A DNA stretch of 16,666 nt from Lachnospiraceae bacterium UBA7012 (GCA_002449595.1 DJXE01000118.1:1-16666); one strand, 5' to 3'; positions 1 to 8,922 are shown, numbered from the stretch's first letter. Notes: generated from the sequence alone by a model not told the origin. Translations and numbers: made by a program.

Positions 1-513
1 ATCGAGATCTACCGGCACCAGTTCAAGGACATCCACGCGGTGATCTCGCAGCTGAAGGGGCGCAATTACCGCTTTATCCTGTACATGGACGACCTGAGCT
101 TCGAGGAGTTCGAGACGGAGTACAAGTACCTGAAGGCGGTCATCGAGGGCGGCCTTGAGAAAAAGCCGGACAACATCCTGATCTACGCGACGAGCAACCG
201 GAGGCATCTCATCCGCGAGAACTTCTCGGACCGCGACGGCGCCGCGATCTCCGACAAGCACGGCGGAGACACCACGCAGGAGAAGCTCTCGCTCGCAGGC
301 AGGTTCGGCCTGAGCATCTATTTCGAGGAGCCGGATTTCGACGAGTACCAGCAGATCGTGAAGGAGCTTGCGAAAAAGCACGGCATCGACATGGACGAGG
401 AGCAGCTCCGCAAAGAAGCGACCAGATGGGAGATGCGAAGCGGCTCGATGTCGGGGCGCACGGCGCAGCAGTTCATCGACTCGCTCCTCGGCAGGGACGA
501 GTACGCGAAATAA
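1..513 (+). CDS. DUF815-family AAA-type ATP-binding protein, 5'-truncated
   Basis: The reading frame is open from base 1 to a TAA at 511-513, so 170 residues of the C-terminal part are visible; the Walker A motif must lie upstream of the window. The visible part carries a Walker B-like segment [10 protein letters not shown] (visible residues 26-35) and a sensor-1-like [10 protein letters not shown] (61-70). Further on comes [11 protein letters not shown], then a helical lid-like tail. This combination is characteristic of the DUF815 (AAA+) family in Firmicutes, whose molecular role is not established. A GTG at 40 is in frame but lies inside the conserved domain, so it is not the true start. 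No convincing terminator follows, and the next gene has its own promoter. Family assignment is confident; function is unknown. Confidence 0.85.
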   Translation: MEIYRHQFKDIHAVISQLKGRNYRFILYMDDLSFEEFETEYKYLKAVIEGGLEKKPDNILIYATSNRRHLIRENFSDRDGAAISDKHGGDTTQEKLSLAGRFGLSIYFEEPDFDEYQQIVKELAKKHGIDMDEEQLRKEATRWEMRSGSMSGRTAQQFIDSLLGRDEYAK

Positions 514-548
514 GTCGGCGGGTTCCGGACCGCGGGGGCAAAAGAACC

Positions 549-577
549 TTGCGGCATCCCATCCGCGACCATATAAT
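549..577 (+). promoter_or_regulatory. Sigma-A-type promoter of the ppx-ppk unit
   Basis: A consensus -10 TATAAT (572-577) is preceded at exactly 17 nt by TTGCGG (549-554), a partial -35. Transcription would start near 584, giving a leader of about 70 nt before the phosphatase gene. The leader contains a possible hairpin, CTGTTC (591-596) with GAACAG (613-618), which encloses a T-run. Prediction by eye only. Confidence 0.55.
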
Positions 578-654
578 CAGACATAGATAGCTGTTCGGTA
601 CAGGGGTTTTTTGAACAGAATTTTACGGTATAGCAAAAGAAGCTGGAGGGGGGT

Positions 655-2202
655 ATGAGCGCACACATGTTTGCCGCGATCGACTGCGGCAGCTATGAAC
701 TGGAGTGCAAGATCTTCGAGCTGTCCAGGAAGAACGGGATCCGGGAGGTGGACTCGGTCCGCCAGACGATCGACCTCGGCAGCGACACTTACAATACGGG
801 CAAGATCAGCTACGATCACGTCCGGCAGGTGGAGCAGTGCCTGATCGGGTTCCGCAGGATCATGGACAATTACGGCGTGGAGAACTACCGCGCCTACGGA
901 ACGAGCGCGATCCGCGAGATGATGAACGCCTCGATCGTTCTCTCCCAGTGGGAGCGCGCCTCCGGGATCCACATCGACGTCCTGAGCAACTCGGAGCAGA
1001 GATTTCTTGATTACAAGTCCGTCGCGTCCCGCGGCCAGAATTTCAACAAGGTCATCGACAAGGGGACCGCGATCGTCGACATCGGCGGCGGCAGCATCCA
1101 GATCTCGCTGTTTGACCAGGACCGCCTCGTCACCACGCAGAACCTGAAGCTCGGCGTCCTTCGCCTCTACGAGCAGATCCGCAGGATCGACCCGAGATCC
1201 TCCCAGTTTGACCGGCTCGTCGAGGAACTCGTAAACGCCCAGTTAAAGACGTTCGACAAGCTCTATCTCAAGGAGCGCGAGATCCGCAATATCATCATCG
1301 TCGACGACTACATCTCGATGGCGACGAGGAGCCGCAACCTCCAGAACGACCTGATGAAGGAAGAGACCGGATTCGTCAGTGCGGAAGACTTTTACACCTT
1401 CGTGGAACGCTTCCACAGCAGTGACGCGCAGGCCATCGCGCGGTATCTGGGCATGCCGAACGACAACATCGGGCTGCTCCACATCTCCGCGGTGATGATG
1501 AAGGCCATCGCGAAGACGATGAAGGCCGAGATGCTCTGGGCGCCCGGCGTCTGCCTGTGCGACGGCATCGCGTATGAGTACGCGGAGGCGCACGGCTACC
1601 TGAAGCTCGCCCACGACTTCGAGCAGGACATCATCGCCTGCGCGGACGGCATCCGCCGCCGCTACAAAGGCAGCAAGGAGCGTGCGGACTACCTCCAGAA
1701 AGCCTGCACCAAGATCTTCGACACGACGAAGAAGGTCCACGGCTTCGGGCAGAGAGAGAGACTCCTTCTGCAGATCAGCGCGATCCTCCACGACTGCGGC
1801 GAGTTCATCAGCATGGTCGACCTGCCGGAATGCTCTTACAGCATCATCATGGCGAACGAGATCATCGGCCTCTCGCACAAGGAGCGCGAGATCGTGGCCA
1901 ACGTCGTCAAATACAACCACGAGCCGTTCGAGTACTACGAGTCGCAGGAGACCGTGACGGACTTAAGCAAGAACACGTGGCTCGTCATCGCGGTCCTGAC
2001 GTCGATCCTGCGCGTCGCGGACGGACTTGACCGCTCGCACAGCCAGAAGTTCAGCAATATGACCGCGTCGCTCAAGGAAGACCGGCTGCTCATCGGGATC
2101 AGCGGCGGAGAGGACATCACCCTGGAAAAGGGCCTGTTCCAGAACCGCGCGTCCTTCTTCGAGGAAGTCATGGGCATCACGCCGGTGATCAAGGTGCGCT
2201 GA
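655..2202 (+). CDS. Ppx/GppA-family phosphatase (exopolyphosphatase-like) with C-terminal HD-like region
   Basis: This 515-residue protein is likely to hydrolyse polyphosphate or (p)ppGpp-type substrates in the cytoplasm. The N-terminal half is an ASKHA-fold Ppx/GppA domain: a phosphate-1 loop variant AAIDCGSYE (7-15), YGTSAIREMMN (81-91), a likely catalytic Glu114 in SNSEQRF, and the phosphate-2 loop DIGGGS (142-147). The C-terminal half has an HD-type helical region with ILHDCGEF (377-384), YNHEPF (420-425) and RVADGLDRSH (453-462), as in long Ppx proteins. The ATG at 655 follows GGAGGGGGG (645-653) closely; a second ATG at 667 is too far from this site. Polyphosphate kinase follows 117 nt downstream, which supports an exopolyphosphatase role over a pure GppA role. 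The first loop reads DCGSYE rather than the usual D-[IL]-GSNS, so this is a divergent subfamily. Confidence 0.85.
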   Translation: MSAHMFAAIDCGSYELECKIFELSRKNGIREVDSVRQTIDLGSDTYNTGKISYDHVRQVEQCLIGFRRIMDNYGVENYRAYGTSAIREMMNASIVLSQWERASGIHIDVLSNSEQRFLDYKSVASRGQNFNKVIDKGTAIVDIGGGSIQISLFDQDRLVTTQNLKLGVLRLYEQIRRIDPRSSQFDRLVEELVNAQLKTFDKLYLKEREIRNIIIVDDYISMATRSRNLQNDLMKEETGFVSAEDFYTFVERFHSSDAQAIARYLGMPNDNIGLLHISAVMMKAIAKTMKAEMLWAPGVCLCDGIAYEYAEAHGYLKLAHDFEQDIIACADGIRRRYKGSKERADYLQKACTKIFDTTKKVHGFGQRERLLLQISAILHDCGEFISMVDLPECSYSIIMANEIIGLSHKEREIVANVVKYNHEPFEYYESQETVTDLSKNTWLVIAVLTSILRVADGLDRSHSQKFSNMTASLKEDRLLIGISGGEDITLEKGLFQNRASFFEEVMGITPVIKVR

Positions 2203-2236
2203 GCGCCGATCGATAAATCTAAAGCGCGACAGAGGA

Positions 2237-2304
2237 GGTGCCCGGTCCGGGCGCCAGGGGTAAGGAACAAAAAGCGGCGGGACCGCATCCGCGGAATTCG
2301 CCGC
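2237..2304 (+). promoter_or_regulatory. Two GC-rich hairpins between the phosphatase gene and ppk
   Basis: GGTGCCC (2237-2243) pairs with GGGCGCC (2249-2255) around a 5-nt loop. It is followed by a nested hairpin: GCGGCG (2274-2279) with CGCCGC (2299-2304), enclosing CCGC (2283-2286) and GCGG (2291-2294). Neither is followed by a T-run, so they are not ordinary terminators. The second ends just before the ppk ribosome binding site (about 2306-2311), so it could affect mRNA stability or ppk translation. The role is inferred only. Confidence 0.4.
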
Positions 2305-2319
2305 AGCGAGGTATAGAAC

Positions 2320-4494
<2,175 letters not shown>

Positions 4495-4501
4495 ATGATG
4501 G

Positions 4502-4533
4502 CAGCAGTTCGGAGCAGGGGTCCTGAACTGTTG
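4502..4533 (+). promoter_or_regulatory. Hairpin just after ppk1 (no T-run)
   Basis: CAGCAGTTCGGA (4502-4513) can pair with TCC-GAACTG-TTG (4521-4533) with one bulged T and a G-T pair, leaving a 7-nt loop. It begins 8 nt after the ppk1 stop codon. The following bases (aacatatcg) are not T-rich, so an intrinsic terminator is not well supported. It may protect the 3' end of the ppx-ppk mRNA. Confidence 0.35.
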
Positions 4534-4543
4534 AACATATCGC

Positions 4544-4568
4544 GAATGATACGATCCTTGTATCATTC
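4544..4568. promoter_or_regulatory. Perfect 9-7-9 palindrome upstream of the PurF-like gene, possible operator
   Basis: GAATGATAC (4544-4552) and GTATCATTC (4560-4568) are perfect inverted copies separated by 7 nt. The arms are AT-rich compared with the surrounding DNA. The palindrome sits about 15 nt upstream of a possible extended -10 element, the usual position for a regulator-binding site. No T-run follows on either strand, which argues against a terminator. The regulator is unknown. Confidence 0.4.
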
Positions 4569-4582
4569 CGGGAAAAACAGCA

Positions 4583-4591
4583 TGATAGAAT
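4583..4591 (+). promoter_or_regulatory. Possible extended -10 promoter for the PurF-like gene
   Basis: TGaTAGAAT (4583-4591) is an extended -10 element. No good -35 hexamer is seen at the standard distance; TTGTAT (4558-4563) is 22 nt from the -10. Transcription would start near 4598, about 60 nt before the gene. Weak prediction. Confidence 0.35.
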
Positions 4592-4660
4592 AACTGAGGA
4601 TCGTTTGGGGAAGCGATCGATTGGGGGGCAGAAATCTCAAAGCACAGGAAAGGATGACAT

Positions 4661-6076
4661 ATGGGAGGATTCTTTGCCGCCGCACTGAAGGATGACTGTG
4701 TGTTTGACCTGTTCTTCGGAACAGACTACCACTCACACCTCGGAACGAGACGGGCCGGTATGACCGTGTACGGGAAAAACGGTTTTGACCGCTCGATCCA
4801 CAGCATCGAAAACTCACCGTTCCGAACGAAATTCGAGCACGATTTCCACGACATGGAAGGCAACCTCGGGATCGGCTGCATCTCGGACTACGAGCCGCAG
4901 CCGCTGATCGTGAGATCGCATCACGGGACCTTCTCCATCGTCACGGTCGGCAAGATCAACAACATGGCCGAGCTCACGGAGACGGTGCTCGAAGGCAACA
5001 CGTCCCACTTCCTCGAGATGTCCGGAGGGGAGATCAACGCGACCGAGATGGTCGCCGCGCTGATCAACCGCCGGGACAACCTGATCGAGGGCATTCAATA
5101 CGCACAGGAGGTCATCGACGGATCGATGACGATCCTGCTCCTGACGCCGCGCGGGGTCTACTGCGCAAGGGACCGGGTCGGAAGGACGCCGCTCTTCATC
5201 GGAAAGAAGGAAAACGGTTTCTGTGCCTCCTTCGAGGCGTTCGCCTACCTGAACCTTGGCTACCAGGATTACCGGGAACTCGGGCCCGGCGAGATCTGCA
5301 TCATGACGCCGGAGGGCGTTACGCAGCTGGCCGCTCCCGGCAAGAAAAAGAGAATATGCACGTTCCTCTGGGTCTACTACGGATATCCGTCCTCGGGCTA
5401 CGAGGGGATCTCGGTGGAACAGATGCGCTATAACTGCGGCGCGAACATGGCGAAGAGAGACGGCCTGACGCCCGCGGACATCGACAACGTCGCCGGCATC
5501 CCGGATTCCGGGACCGCGCACGCGATTGGATACGCGAATGCGTCGGGAATTCCCTTTTCCAGGCCGTTCATCAAGTACACGCCGACCTGGCCGCGCTCCT
5601 TCATGCCGGTGCTGCAGTCCCAGCGGAACCTCATCGCGCGGATGAAGCTGATCCCGGTCCACGAGCTGATCCAGGACAAGAAGCTTCTGTTCCTGGACGA
5701 CTCCGTCGTCCGCGGCACCCAGATGCGGGAGACGTCGGAATACCTGTTCCAGAGCGGCGCGAAGGAAGTCCATCTGCGCGCGGCCTGCCCGCCGATCATG
5801 TTCGGCTGCAAGTACATCAACTTCTCCAGGTCCACCTCGGAGCAGGAGCTCATCGCGCGGCAGATCATCCAGGACGAGGAAGGCGAGCACGTCGACCGCG
5901 TCATCCTGGAGGACTACTGCAATCCGGATTCCGACCGCTACAAGAGGATGACAGAGGAAGTAGGGCGGCGGCTGAAGCTGACTTCCGCCGGCTACAACCG
6001 GCTCGACGACATGATCGACGCCGTCGGCATCGGCAGGGAGAACCTCTGCACGTACTGCTGGGATGGCAGGGAGTGA
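4661..6076 (+). CDS. PurF-like amidophosphoribosyltransferase paralogue lacking the glutaminase nucleophile
   Basis: This 471-residue protein has the two-domain layout of glutamine PRPP amidotransferase (PurF). The phosphoribosyltransferase half keeps IPDSGTAHAIGYA (280-292) and the PRPP loop LFLDDSVVRGT (343-353). Four cysteines match the [4Fe-4S] ligands of Bacillus PurF: C233 (RICTF), C383 (FGCKY), and C463 and C466 (LCTYC). However, the protein starts MGGFF, so the essential N-terminal Cys is replaced by Gly. The oxyanion NG pair appears as IN (GKINNM, 97-102), and the usual RYST segment is absent. Glutamine hydrolysis is therefore unlikely. The start is set by AGGAAAGGAT (4645-4654), and no upstream in-frame Met-Cys start is seen. 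It is not next to other purine genes. It may use ammonia, act as a PRPP-binding regulator, or make a different phosphoribosyl product; the product is unknown. Confidence 0.85.
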   Translation: MGGFFAAALKDDCVFDLFFGTDYHSHLGTRRAGMTVYGKNGFDRSIHSIENSPFRTKFEHDFHDMEGNLGIGCISDYEPQPLIVRSHHGTFSIVTVGKINNMAELTETVLEGNTSHFLEMSGGEINATEMVAALINRRDNLIEGIQYAQEVIDGSMTILLLTPRGVYCARDRVGRTPLFIGKKENGFCASFEAFAYLNLGYQDYRELGPGEICIMTPEGVTQLAAPGKKKRICTFLWVYYGYPSSGYEGISVEQMRYNCGANMAKRDGLTPADIDNVAGIPDSGTAHAIGYANASGIPFSRPFIKYTPTWPRSFMPVLQSQRNLIARMKLIPVHELIQDKKLLFLDDSVVRGTQMRETSEYLFQSGAKEVHLRAACPPIMFGCKYINFSRSTSEQELIARQIIQDEEGEHVDRVILEDYCNPDSDRYKRMTEEVGRRLKLTSAGYNRLDDMIDAVGIGRENLCTYCWDGRE

Positions 6077-6110
6077 CGCTGGAAGAGTAACAATTAAACA
6101 AATAGTTAGT

Positions 6111-6139
6111 TGGCACGGCGAAGAGCCGTGCCATTTTTT
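6111..6139 (+). terminator. Rho-independent terminator of the PurF-like gene
   Basis: A 9-bp stem, TGGCACGGC (6111-6119) with GCCGTGCCA (6125-6133), closes a 5-nt loop (gaaga) and is followed directly by six T (6134-6139). It lies 34 nt after the stop codon. It separates this gene from the metal-resistance operon. Confidence 0.93.
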
Positions 6140-6207
6140 GCGCGTAGTGATGAGCCATGCGCGAACAGGATGCCGGACGGAACTGTCGGCATGGCTATAA
6201 AAAGTGG

Positions 6208-6236
6208 TTGACATAGTGACAGTGATGAAATATTAT
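6208..6236 (+). promoter_or_regulatory. Strong sigma-A promoter of the arsR-hma-ATPase operon
   Basis: A perfect -35 TTGACA (6208-6213) is separated by 17 nt from a -10 TATTAT (6231-6236). This is the best sigma-A-type match in the window. Transcription would start at about 6243, inside the palindrome described in the next entry, so repressor binding would block initiation. Confidence 0.88.
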
Positions 6237-6264
6237 AAACACATGAACAAATGCTCATATGTTT
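6237..6264. promoter_or_regulatory. SmtB/CzrA-type 13-2-13 inverted repeat operator
   Basis: Bases 6237-6249 (AAACACATGAACA) and 6252-6264 (TGCTCATATGTTT) are inverted copies around AA, with mismatches only at 6242/6259 and 6247/6254. The core ATGAACA-N2-TGcTCAT resembles the 12-2-12 operators bound by SmtB/CzrA/CadC regulators. It begins directly after the -10 box, and the ArsR gene follows, so autorepression released by metal is the likely mechanism. Confidence 0.82.
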
Positions 6265-6287
6265 GAAGAAGTGAAAGGCAGGGTAGC

Positions 6288-6587
6288 ATGAGCGAAAAGA
6301 GAGTTCCGGACGAGAACGAACTGATGGATCTGGCGGAACTGTTCAAAGTGTTCGGAGACACGACCCGGATGCGGATCCTGTTCTCCCTGTTCACGAAGGA
6401 ATACGCCGTGACAGAACTGGCGGACGCGCTGAACATGACGCAGTCCGCGGTGTCGCACCAGCTCAGGATCCTGAGAAACGCGAAGCTGATCGCGAGCCGG
6501 AGGGACGGCAAGAACATCTTTTATTCCCTCGCGGACGACCATGTCAGAACGATCATCTCGATGGGTATCGAGCACATCGAAGAGTAA
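6288..6587 (+). CDS. ArsR/SmtB-family metal-responsive repressor (Zn-type alpha-5 site)
   Basis: This 99-residue winged-helix regulator should repress its own operon and be released by metal. The fold is clear: LFKVFGDTTRMRIL (18-31), then the helix-turn-helix VTELADALNMTQSAVSHQL (41-59), and a wing RRDGKNIFYSL (71-81). The C-terminal helix carries D83-x-H85-x10-H96-x2-E99. This spacing matches the alpha-5 zinc site of SmtB and CzrA. There is no cysteine anywhere, so the CadC/ArsR alpha-3 thiolate site is absent and zinc (perhaps also cobalt) is the expected inducer. The ATG follows AGGCAGGG (about 6276-6283). The HMA protein and P-type ATPase follow as expected targets. Metal choice is inferred from the residues. 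Confidence 0.92.
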   Translation: MSEKRVPDENELMDLAELFKVFGDTTRMRILFSLFTKEYAVTELADALNMTQSAVSHQLRILRNAKLIASRRDGKNIFYSLADDHVRTIISMGIEHIEE

Positions 6588-6616
6588 AAAAACAACCATA
6601 AACCAGGAGGGACATC

Positions 6617-6835
6617 ATGAAAAAGAAATTCAAAGTGGAAGTGGACTGCGCGAACTGTGCGGCGAAGATCGAGAACGCCATCTCGAAGATCGAGGGCGTG
6701 AACGCGGTTTCCGTGAATTTCCTCACGCAGAAGATGACGCTGGAGGCGGACGACGACCGCTTCGACGAGATCCTGCAGCAGGCGGTGAAGACCGCGAAGA
6801 AGACTGAGGCGGACTGCGAGATCTATATCGACTAA
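6617..6835 (+). CDS. Stand-alone heavy-metal-associated (HMA) domain protein
   Basis: This 72-residue protein is a single ferredoxin-like HMA domain. It has the metal-binding motif DCANCAAK with Cys11 and Cys14 in the first loop, followed by KIENAISKIEGV and VNFLTQKMTL. Cys67 near the C-terminus is a third possible ligand. It starts after a strong AGGAGG (6605-6610) with 6-nt spacing, 29 nt after the repressor gene. In many CadA/ZntA pumps this domain is the N-terminus of the ATPase; here it is separate. It probably delivers Zn or Cd to the pump or docks as its detached metal-binding domain. This role is inferred from family knowledge. Confidence 0.9.
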   Translation: MKKKFKVEVDCANCAAKIENAISKIEGVNAVSVNFLTQKMTLEADDDRFDEILQQAVKTAKKTEADCEIYID

Positions 6836-6850
6836 TAAATACAGCAGGAA

Positions 6851-6930
6851 GGCCCCGCCGCAGCGGGGCCATACCTTTGCACACTGCACTGTGCCATGCG
6901 GCGTTCGGCAGGCATGGCGCCCGAAGGCGC
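6851..6930 (+). promoter_or_regulatory. Cluster of three hairpins between the HMA gene and the ATPase gene
   Basis: GGCCCCGC (6851-6858) pairs with GCGGGGCC (6863-6870) around a 4-nt loop. GTGCCATGC (6891-6899) pairs with GCATGGCGC (6912-6920). GCGCC (6917-6921) can instead pair with GGCGC (6926-6930), so the last two overlap by a few bases and compete. None is followed by a clear T-run. The first may cause partial termination or protect the 3' end of the short arsR-hma message, lowering ATPase expression relative to the small proteins. Confidence 0.45.
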
Positions 6931-6948
6931 AGACATAGGTTACCAATT

Positions 6949-8904
6949 ATGACTAAGAAGCAGAAAAAGACAAGAAACCGGATCATCATCGTTCTCATCC
7001 TGTTCACAGCGCTGCTGATCCTGAACTGGACGGGAGTCCTGGACGGCATCCCGTGGTGGGGAAAGGCGCTGGCCTGCCTGGTGCCGTACCTGATCATCGG
7101 TTACGACATCATTCTCAAGGCGGCGAAGAACATCCGGAACGGACAGGTGTTTGACGAGAACTTCCTGATGATGGTCGCGACGTTCGGCGCGTTCGGGATC
7201 GGGGAGTACTTTGAGGCGCTGGCGGTCATGCTTTTCTACCAGATCGGTGAACTGTTCCAGGGCGTCGCGGTAGGCAAGTCCAGGCAGTCCATCACCGAGA
7301 TGATGAGCATCGTGCCGGAGTACGCGAACGTCGAGAAGGACGGGGAGATCGAGGAGACGGATCCGGAGGACGTCGAGATCGGCGACATTCTGGTCGTCCG
7401 CGCCGGAGAGAAGATCCCGCTGGACGGCGTCGTGATCGAGGGGAATTCGTTCCTCGATACTGCTGCGCTGACCGGCGAATCGGTCCCACGGAGAGCATCT
7501 GTCGGCGACACCGTGATCAGCGGCTGCGTGAACGGCGAAGGCGTGCTGCGGATCCGGGCGGAGAAGCGGTATGAGGACTCCACGGTTTCGAGAATCCTTG
7601 AACTGGTCGAGAACGCGAGCAATAAGAAGGCGAGGCTCGAGAACTTTATCACGCGGTTTGCGCGCTGGTACACGCCCATTGTCACGATCGGCGCCGCGCT
7701 CCTCGCGCTGGTCCCGCCGCTCGTCCTGGGCGGAGGCTTCGCGAACTGGATCCACCGCGCCTGCATTTTCCTGATCGTGTCGTGCCCCTGCGCGCTCGTG
7801 ATCTCCGTGCCGCTCGGCTTCTTTGGCGGAATCGGCGCGGCGTCGAAGATCGGCGTCCTCGTGAAGGGCAGCAACTATCTTGAGGCGATCGCGGAGATGA
7901 CTTCGATCGTCTTCGACAAGACGGGAACGCTGACGAAGGGTGAATTCCGTGTGACCGGGATCAAGCCGGCGGACGGCGCCGGGCTGACCGAGGAAGAACT
8001 CCTCGAGAAGGCAGCTTTGGGAGAGTCGCTCTCCACGCATCCGATCGCGCAGTCGATCCGGGAAGCGTATGAGGAGCGCGGTGCACTTACGGAAGACAGC
8101 ACCGGACAGGCGAAGAACGCAGAAGCCGACGCGGCAGGGAAGAAAGCCATCGACCCGTCCCGCCTGTCGGAGTCCGCGGAGGAGCCCGGCCACGGCATGA
8201 AGGTGACGCTCGACGGGAAGAGGATGATCCTCGGCAACGCGGCGATGATGCGCGCGCACGGCGTCCCGTTTGAGGAAGAGAAGGAAGCGGGAACGATCGT
8301 CTACCTCGCAGAGGAATACGGCCCCTCCATGCGCTATCTGGGCGCGATCGTCATCTCTGACGTCATCAAAGAGGGCGCAAAAGAAGCGATCCGCGACATG
8401 AAGGCGGTCGGCGTGAAGAAGACGGTCATGCTGACCGGCGACAGGAAGGAAGCCGCGGAAGCGGTCGCGAAGGAGCTCGGGATCGACGAAGTCCACGCGG
8501 AGCTGCTGCCCGCGGATAAGGTGGACCGCCTGGAGAAGCTCCTCACGGAGAAGCCGGAGAAGGAGAAGCTGGGATTCGCCGGAGACGGCATCAACGACGC
8601 GCCCGTCCTGATGCGGGCCGATGTAGGAATTGCGATGGGAAGCCTCGGCTCCGACGCGGCGATCGAGGCGGCGGACATCGTCCTCATGGACGACGACGTG
8701 CGCAAGATCGCGTCCGTCGTGAAGATCGCGAGAAAGACGCTCCGGATCGTGAAGCAGAACATCGCCTTCGCGATCGGCGTGAAAGTCCTGGTCCTGCTGC
8801 TCGGCGCGCTCGGCCTTGCCAACATGTGGGAGGCGGTGTTTGCGGACGTCGGCGTCTCGGTCATTGCAATTTTGAATTCGATGCGGACGCTAAGAAAAGA
8901 CTAA
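6949..8904 (+). CDS. P1B-type heavy-metal-translocating ATPase (Zn/Cd/Pb class, CadA/ZntA-like)
   Basis: This 651-residue membrane pump should export Zn(II), Cd(II) or Pb(II) using ATP. All P-type motifs are present: TGES (175-178), the metal-channel CPC (279-281), DKTGTLT with phosphorylated Asp323, HP (364-365) and GDGIND (545-550). The specificity pair K612 and D633 in the last two membrane helices has the same 21-residue spacing as ZntA K693 and D714, which marks the P1B-2 class. The N-terminus (MTKKQKKTRN) lacks an HMA domain, which is encoded just upstream instead. The ATG at 6949 is chosen because it precedes the first basic-hydrophobic segment. A longer in-frame extension from 6877 runs through hairpin DNA and is not protein-like. 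The ribosome site is weak (AGG near 6937). An Ala/Glu-rich insertion of about 30 residues (381-412) lies in the nucleotide domain. Confidence 0.95.
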   Translation: MTKKQKKTRNRIIIVLILFTALLILNWTGVLDGIPWWGKALACLVPYLIIGYDIILKAAKNIRNGQVFDENFLMMVATFGAFGIGEYFEALAVMLFYQIGELFQGVAVGKSRQSITEMMSIVPEYANVEKDGEIEETDPEDVEIGDILVVRAGEKIPLDGVVIEGNSFLDTAALTGESVPRRASVGDTVISGCVNGEGVLRIRAEKRYEDSTVSRILELVENASNKKARLENFITRFARWYTPIVTIGAALLALVPPLVLGGGFANWIHRACIFLIVSCPCALVISVPLGFFGGIGAASKIGVLVKGSNYLEAIAEMTSIVFDKTGTLTKGEFRVTGIKPADGAGLTEEELLEKAALGESLSTHPIAQSIREAYEERGALTEDSTGQAKNAEADAAGKKAIDPSRLSESAEEPGHGMKVTLDGKRMILGNAAMMRAHGVPFEEEKEAGTIVYLAEEYGPSMRYLGAIVISDVIKEGAKEAIRDMKAVGVKKTVMLTGDRKEAAEAVAKELGIDEVHAELLPADKVDRLEKLLTEKPEKEKLGFAGDGINDAPVLMRADVGIAMGSLGSDAAIEAADIVLMDDDVRKIASVVKIARKTLRIVKQNIAFAIGVKVLVLLLGALGLANMWEAVFADVGVSVIAILNSMRTLRKD

Positions 8905-8922
8905 GCGATATCAACCAAAGGA

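Noticed and set aside
611..635. Pho-box or second promoter in the ppx leader (TTGAAC...TATAGC)
   Set aside because: Spacing between TTGAAC and TATAGC is only about 12 nt, and no tandem TTAACA-like repeats are seen.
4814..6214. Long open frame of 466 codons on the minus strand opposite the PurF-like gene
   Set aside because: It has low-complexity, Arg/Asp/Val-rich content with no motif, and lies fully antisense to a clear enzyme gene. G+C-rich third positions make such shadows common.
6851..6880. Full rho-independent terminator after the HMA gene
   Set aside because: The stem is strong but the following bases (atacctttgc) do not form a T-run, and the ATPase gene has no clear promoter of its own, so complete termination is unlikely.
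6877..6948. Upstream extension of the ATPase by 24 codons
   Set aside because: The extension translates hairpin DNA into Arg/His-rich non-conserved sequence and has no ribosome binding site; the ATG at 6949 starts a normal basic-hydrophobic N-terminus.
6940..8496. Open frame of 518 codons on the minus strand opposite the P-type ATPase
   Set aside because: No family motif and a composition typical of reverse-strand shadows; the plus-strand ATPase has every P-type motif.
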